NCBI RefSeq assembly: GCF_963678635.1
Contig: NC_087062.1
Span: 13,066,670-13,126,669 of the forward strand
Direction: 5' to 3'
Length of the DNA: 60,000 nt
Source of the DNA: Symsagittifera roscoffensis
Taxonomy: Eukaryota > Xenacoelomorpha > Acoela > Convolutidae
The notes beneath the pieces are model-generated. The model was not told the DNA's origin and searched no databases. It saw only the letters and a program-made list of their open reading frames with translations. Shown here in pieces: positions 59,075 to 60,000 of the stretch. The position numbers were made by a program, and so were the translations under genes. The first letter of the stretch is position 1, and every line of letters starts with the position of its first letter.

Positions 59075-59515
59075 CATAATGGTAACTCACGAGATCGAGA
59101 GGTCCTTCGTCCTTATTTGAATGACACGCAGCGGGAACCTTACCACCGGAAAAATTTCAAATTGACGTTTAGATGGCGAAAATGGGACCGGGACGGGAAG
59201 GTCGTCTTACACGACCGGAACGTTTATTCGACATTGATAGGGGCGCATGAGGTCACGTTGAGCCATCGGGGAGGCTATCACTGTCTGGAGCAGGAATGTC
59301 GCACCAGGTTCCAAGTAGAGTACCTGCGTCAATACTGTCGTGCCCTTTGTATTGACTGGGAGGGCTATGTCGAAAACAGCAAGACGATTGTTAACGACAG
59401 GCCAATGATAAACCTATCGCCGGAGATACGAGTCCACATTTGTCGAAGCTTGGGACTGACAATAGGAAACAACCCTATTATAACAGAGGAGAGCGTCAAA
59501 ACTGACCCCCTCTGA
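59075..59515 (+). CDS. Unidentified ORF, possibly from a mobile element
   Basis: The frame is open from 59075 after a TAA and ends at TGA near 59515. There is no in-frame ATG near its beginning, so a start elsewhere, a splice acceptor or a remnant is likely. The peptide has FKLTFRWRKWDRDGKVVLHD, GAHEVTLSHRGGYHC, a cysteine/arginine-rich centre (CLEQECRTRF, YCRALCIDWEG) and INLSPEIRVHICRSLGL. Base composition is richer in GC than the surrounding intergenic DNA, as for the elements at the left edge. No family is recognised. Confidence 0.35.
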   Translation, partial: HNGNSRDREVLRPYLNDTQREPYHRKNFKLTFRWRKWDRDGKVVLHDRNVYSTLIGAHEVTLSHRGGYHCLEQECRTRFQVEYLRQYCRALCIDWEGYVENSKTIVNDRPMINLSPEIRVHICRSLGLTIGNNPIITEESVKTDPL

Positions 59516-59614
59516 TAAGAGCGATGGCGCTAGAATGCGCTTGCCCGGGTCCAATTGCTTGCTAGATTAAATCTATCAGCTTCTTGCCGGAACTACTGAT
59601 CGGTCTACGAAGCT

Positions 59615-59870
59615 TCAAAAGCCGCTCGCGGAACAGCAACGTGAGCAACTTGCCCAATAACAGTAGCCTTTTACCTGCTTTTCAACCACTGCCAGAGTCT
59701 CGTCCAACGCTGGATCTTTGAATAAGATATTCACGTTTTGGCCGAAATGCTGTATCACCTCGAGCAGGGCCAGAAAGCTAACAAGAATTTCATCGCAGGG
59801 CATACGGGTGGTCAGAGGCCATTTACTTACTGTATAAGGTTCAAGCTCAGTCGGGGGAATGGCACTCTCT
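59615..59870 (-). CDS. Possible exon or ORF fragment on the minus strand
   Basis: A minus-strand frame, open from about 59870, reads PPTELEPYTVSKWPLTTR, then MPCDEILVSFLALLEVIQHF and DPALDETLAVVEKQ. It meets a good-looking donor CAG|GTAAAAGG at 59675. The leucine-rich text looks more coding-like than its neighbours, but nothing in it is recognised. It could be a host exon or the antisense of an element. Confidence 0.25.
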
Positions 59871-60000
59871 GCTCGTTACGGGCGTAGGCCCGCAGTGTAC
59901 TTAGGGAAGTAGAGAATTAAGCAACCAACAATACCGAAGGATCTTTCCCAAAATTTTCCGGACTGTTTTTTGCAAACTTTTCCATAACGACCTTATTAAC

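Overview
The window looks like nuclear DNA of an invertebrate metazoan. Host genes are split by canonical GT-AG introns, the background is AT-rich, and the recognisable genes are animal genes: mitochondrial cysteinyl-tRNA synthetase (CARS2), the zinc-finger regulator ATMIN/ASCIZ, alpha-SNAP and the nucleolar helicase DDX47. The phylum cannot be fixed from the sequence. Every host gene has a pyrimidine-rich splice-acceptor-like AG just upstream of its start codon, which would fit spliced-leader trans-splicing or 5'UTR introns.

Region 1 (1 to about 18.1 kb) is mobile DNA that is visibly more GC-rich than the rest. Two diverged copies of a giant ORF family sit tail to tail. The plus copy enters at the left edge and ends at 5684, almost fully open. 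The minus copy (about 14.5 to 8.07 kb) is broken into at least nine frames. Upstream of the minus copy, in the same direction, lie a 5'-truncated Ty3/gypsy-type integrase, an acidic linker and an SGNH/GDSL hydrolase with its catalytic blocks. Related direct repeats at 6.4-7.3 kb and 17.6-18.04 kb look like the two LTRs of the minus element. No gag, protease or reverse transcriptase is left in it. The giant protein occupies the place of env but shows no clear signal peptide or membrane anchor, and I do not recognise it.

Region 2 (18.1 to 28.6 kb) is gene-poor. It holds copies of a short interspersed family, two decayed non-LTR reverse transcriptase fragments, a strong 67-bp-arm inverted repeat and a roughly 180-bp diverged tandem array.

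Region 3 (28.6 to 55.8 kb) carries five host genes, all on the minus strand: DDX47, alpha-SNAP, an unidentified tail-anchored protein, ATMIN and CARS2. Exon junctions were worked out by eye and all reading phases close: CARS2 561 aa in 7 exons, ATMIN 682 aa in 5, alpha-SNAP 320 aa in 3, DDX47 469 aa in 4, the unknown protein about 274 aa in 2. The unknown gene ends only 180 bp before the ATMIN start. Introns and intergenic gaps contain a decayed LINE (CARS2 intron 4), tRNA-like SINE heads, dispersed AT-rich repeats and several short foldback hairpins.

Region 4 (55.8 to 60 kb) has no recognised gene. Two unassigned open frames near 59.1-59.9 kb may be the edge of another element or gene that continues beyond the window.
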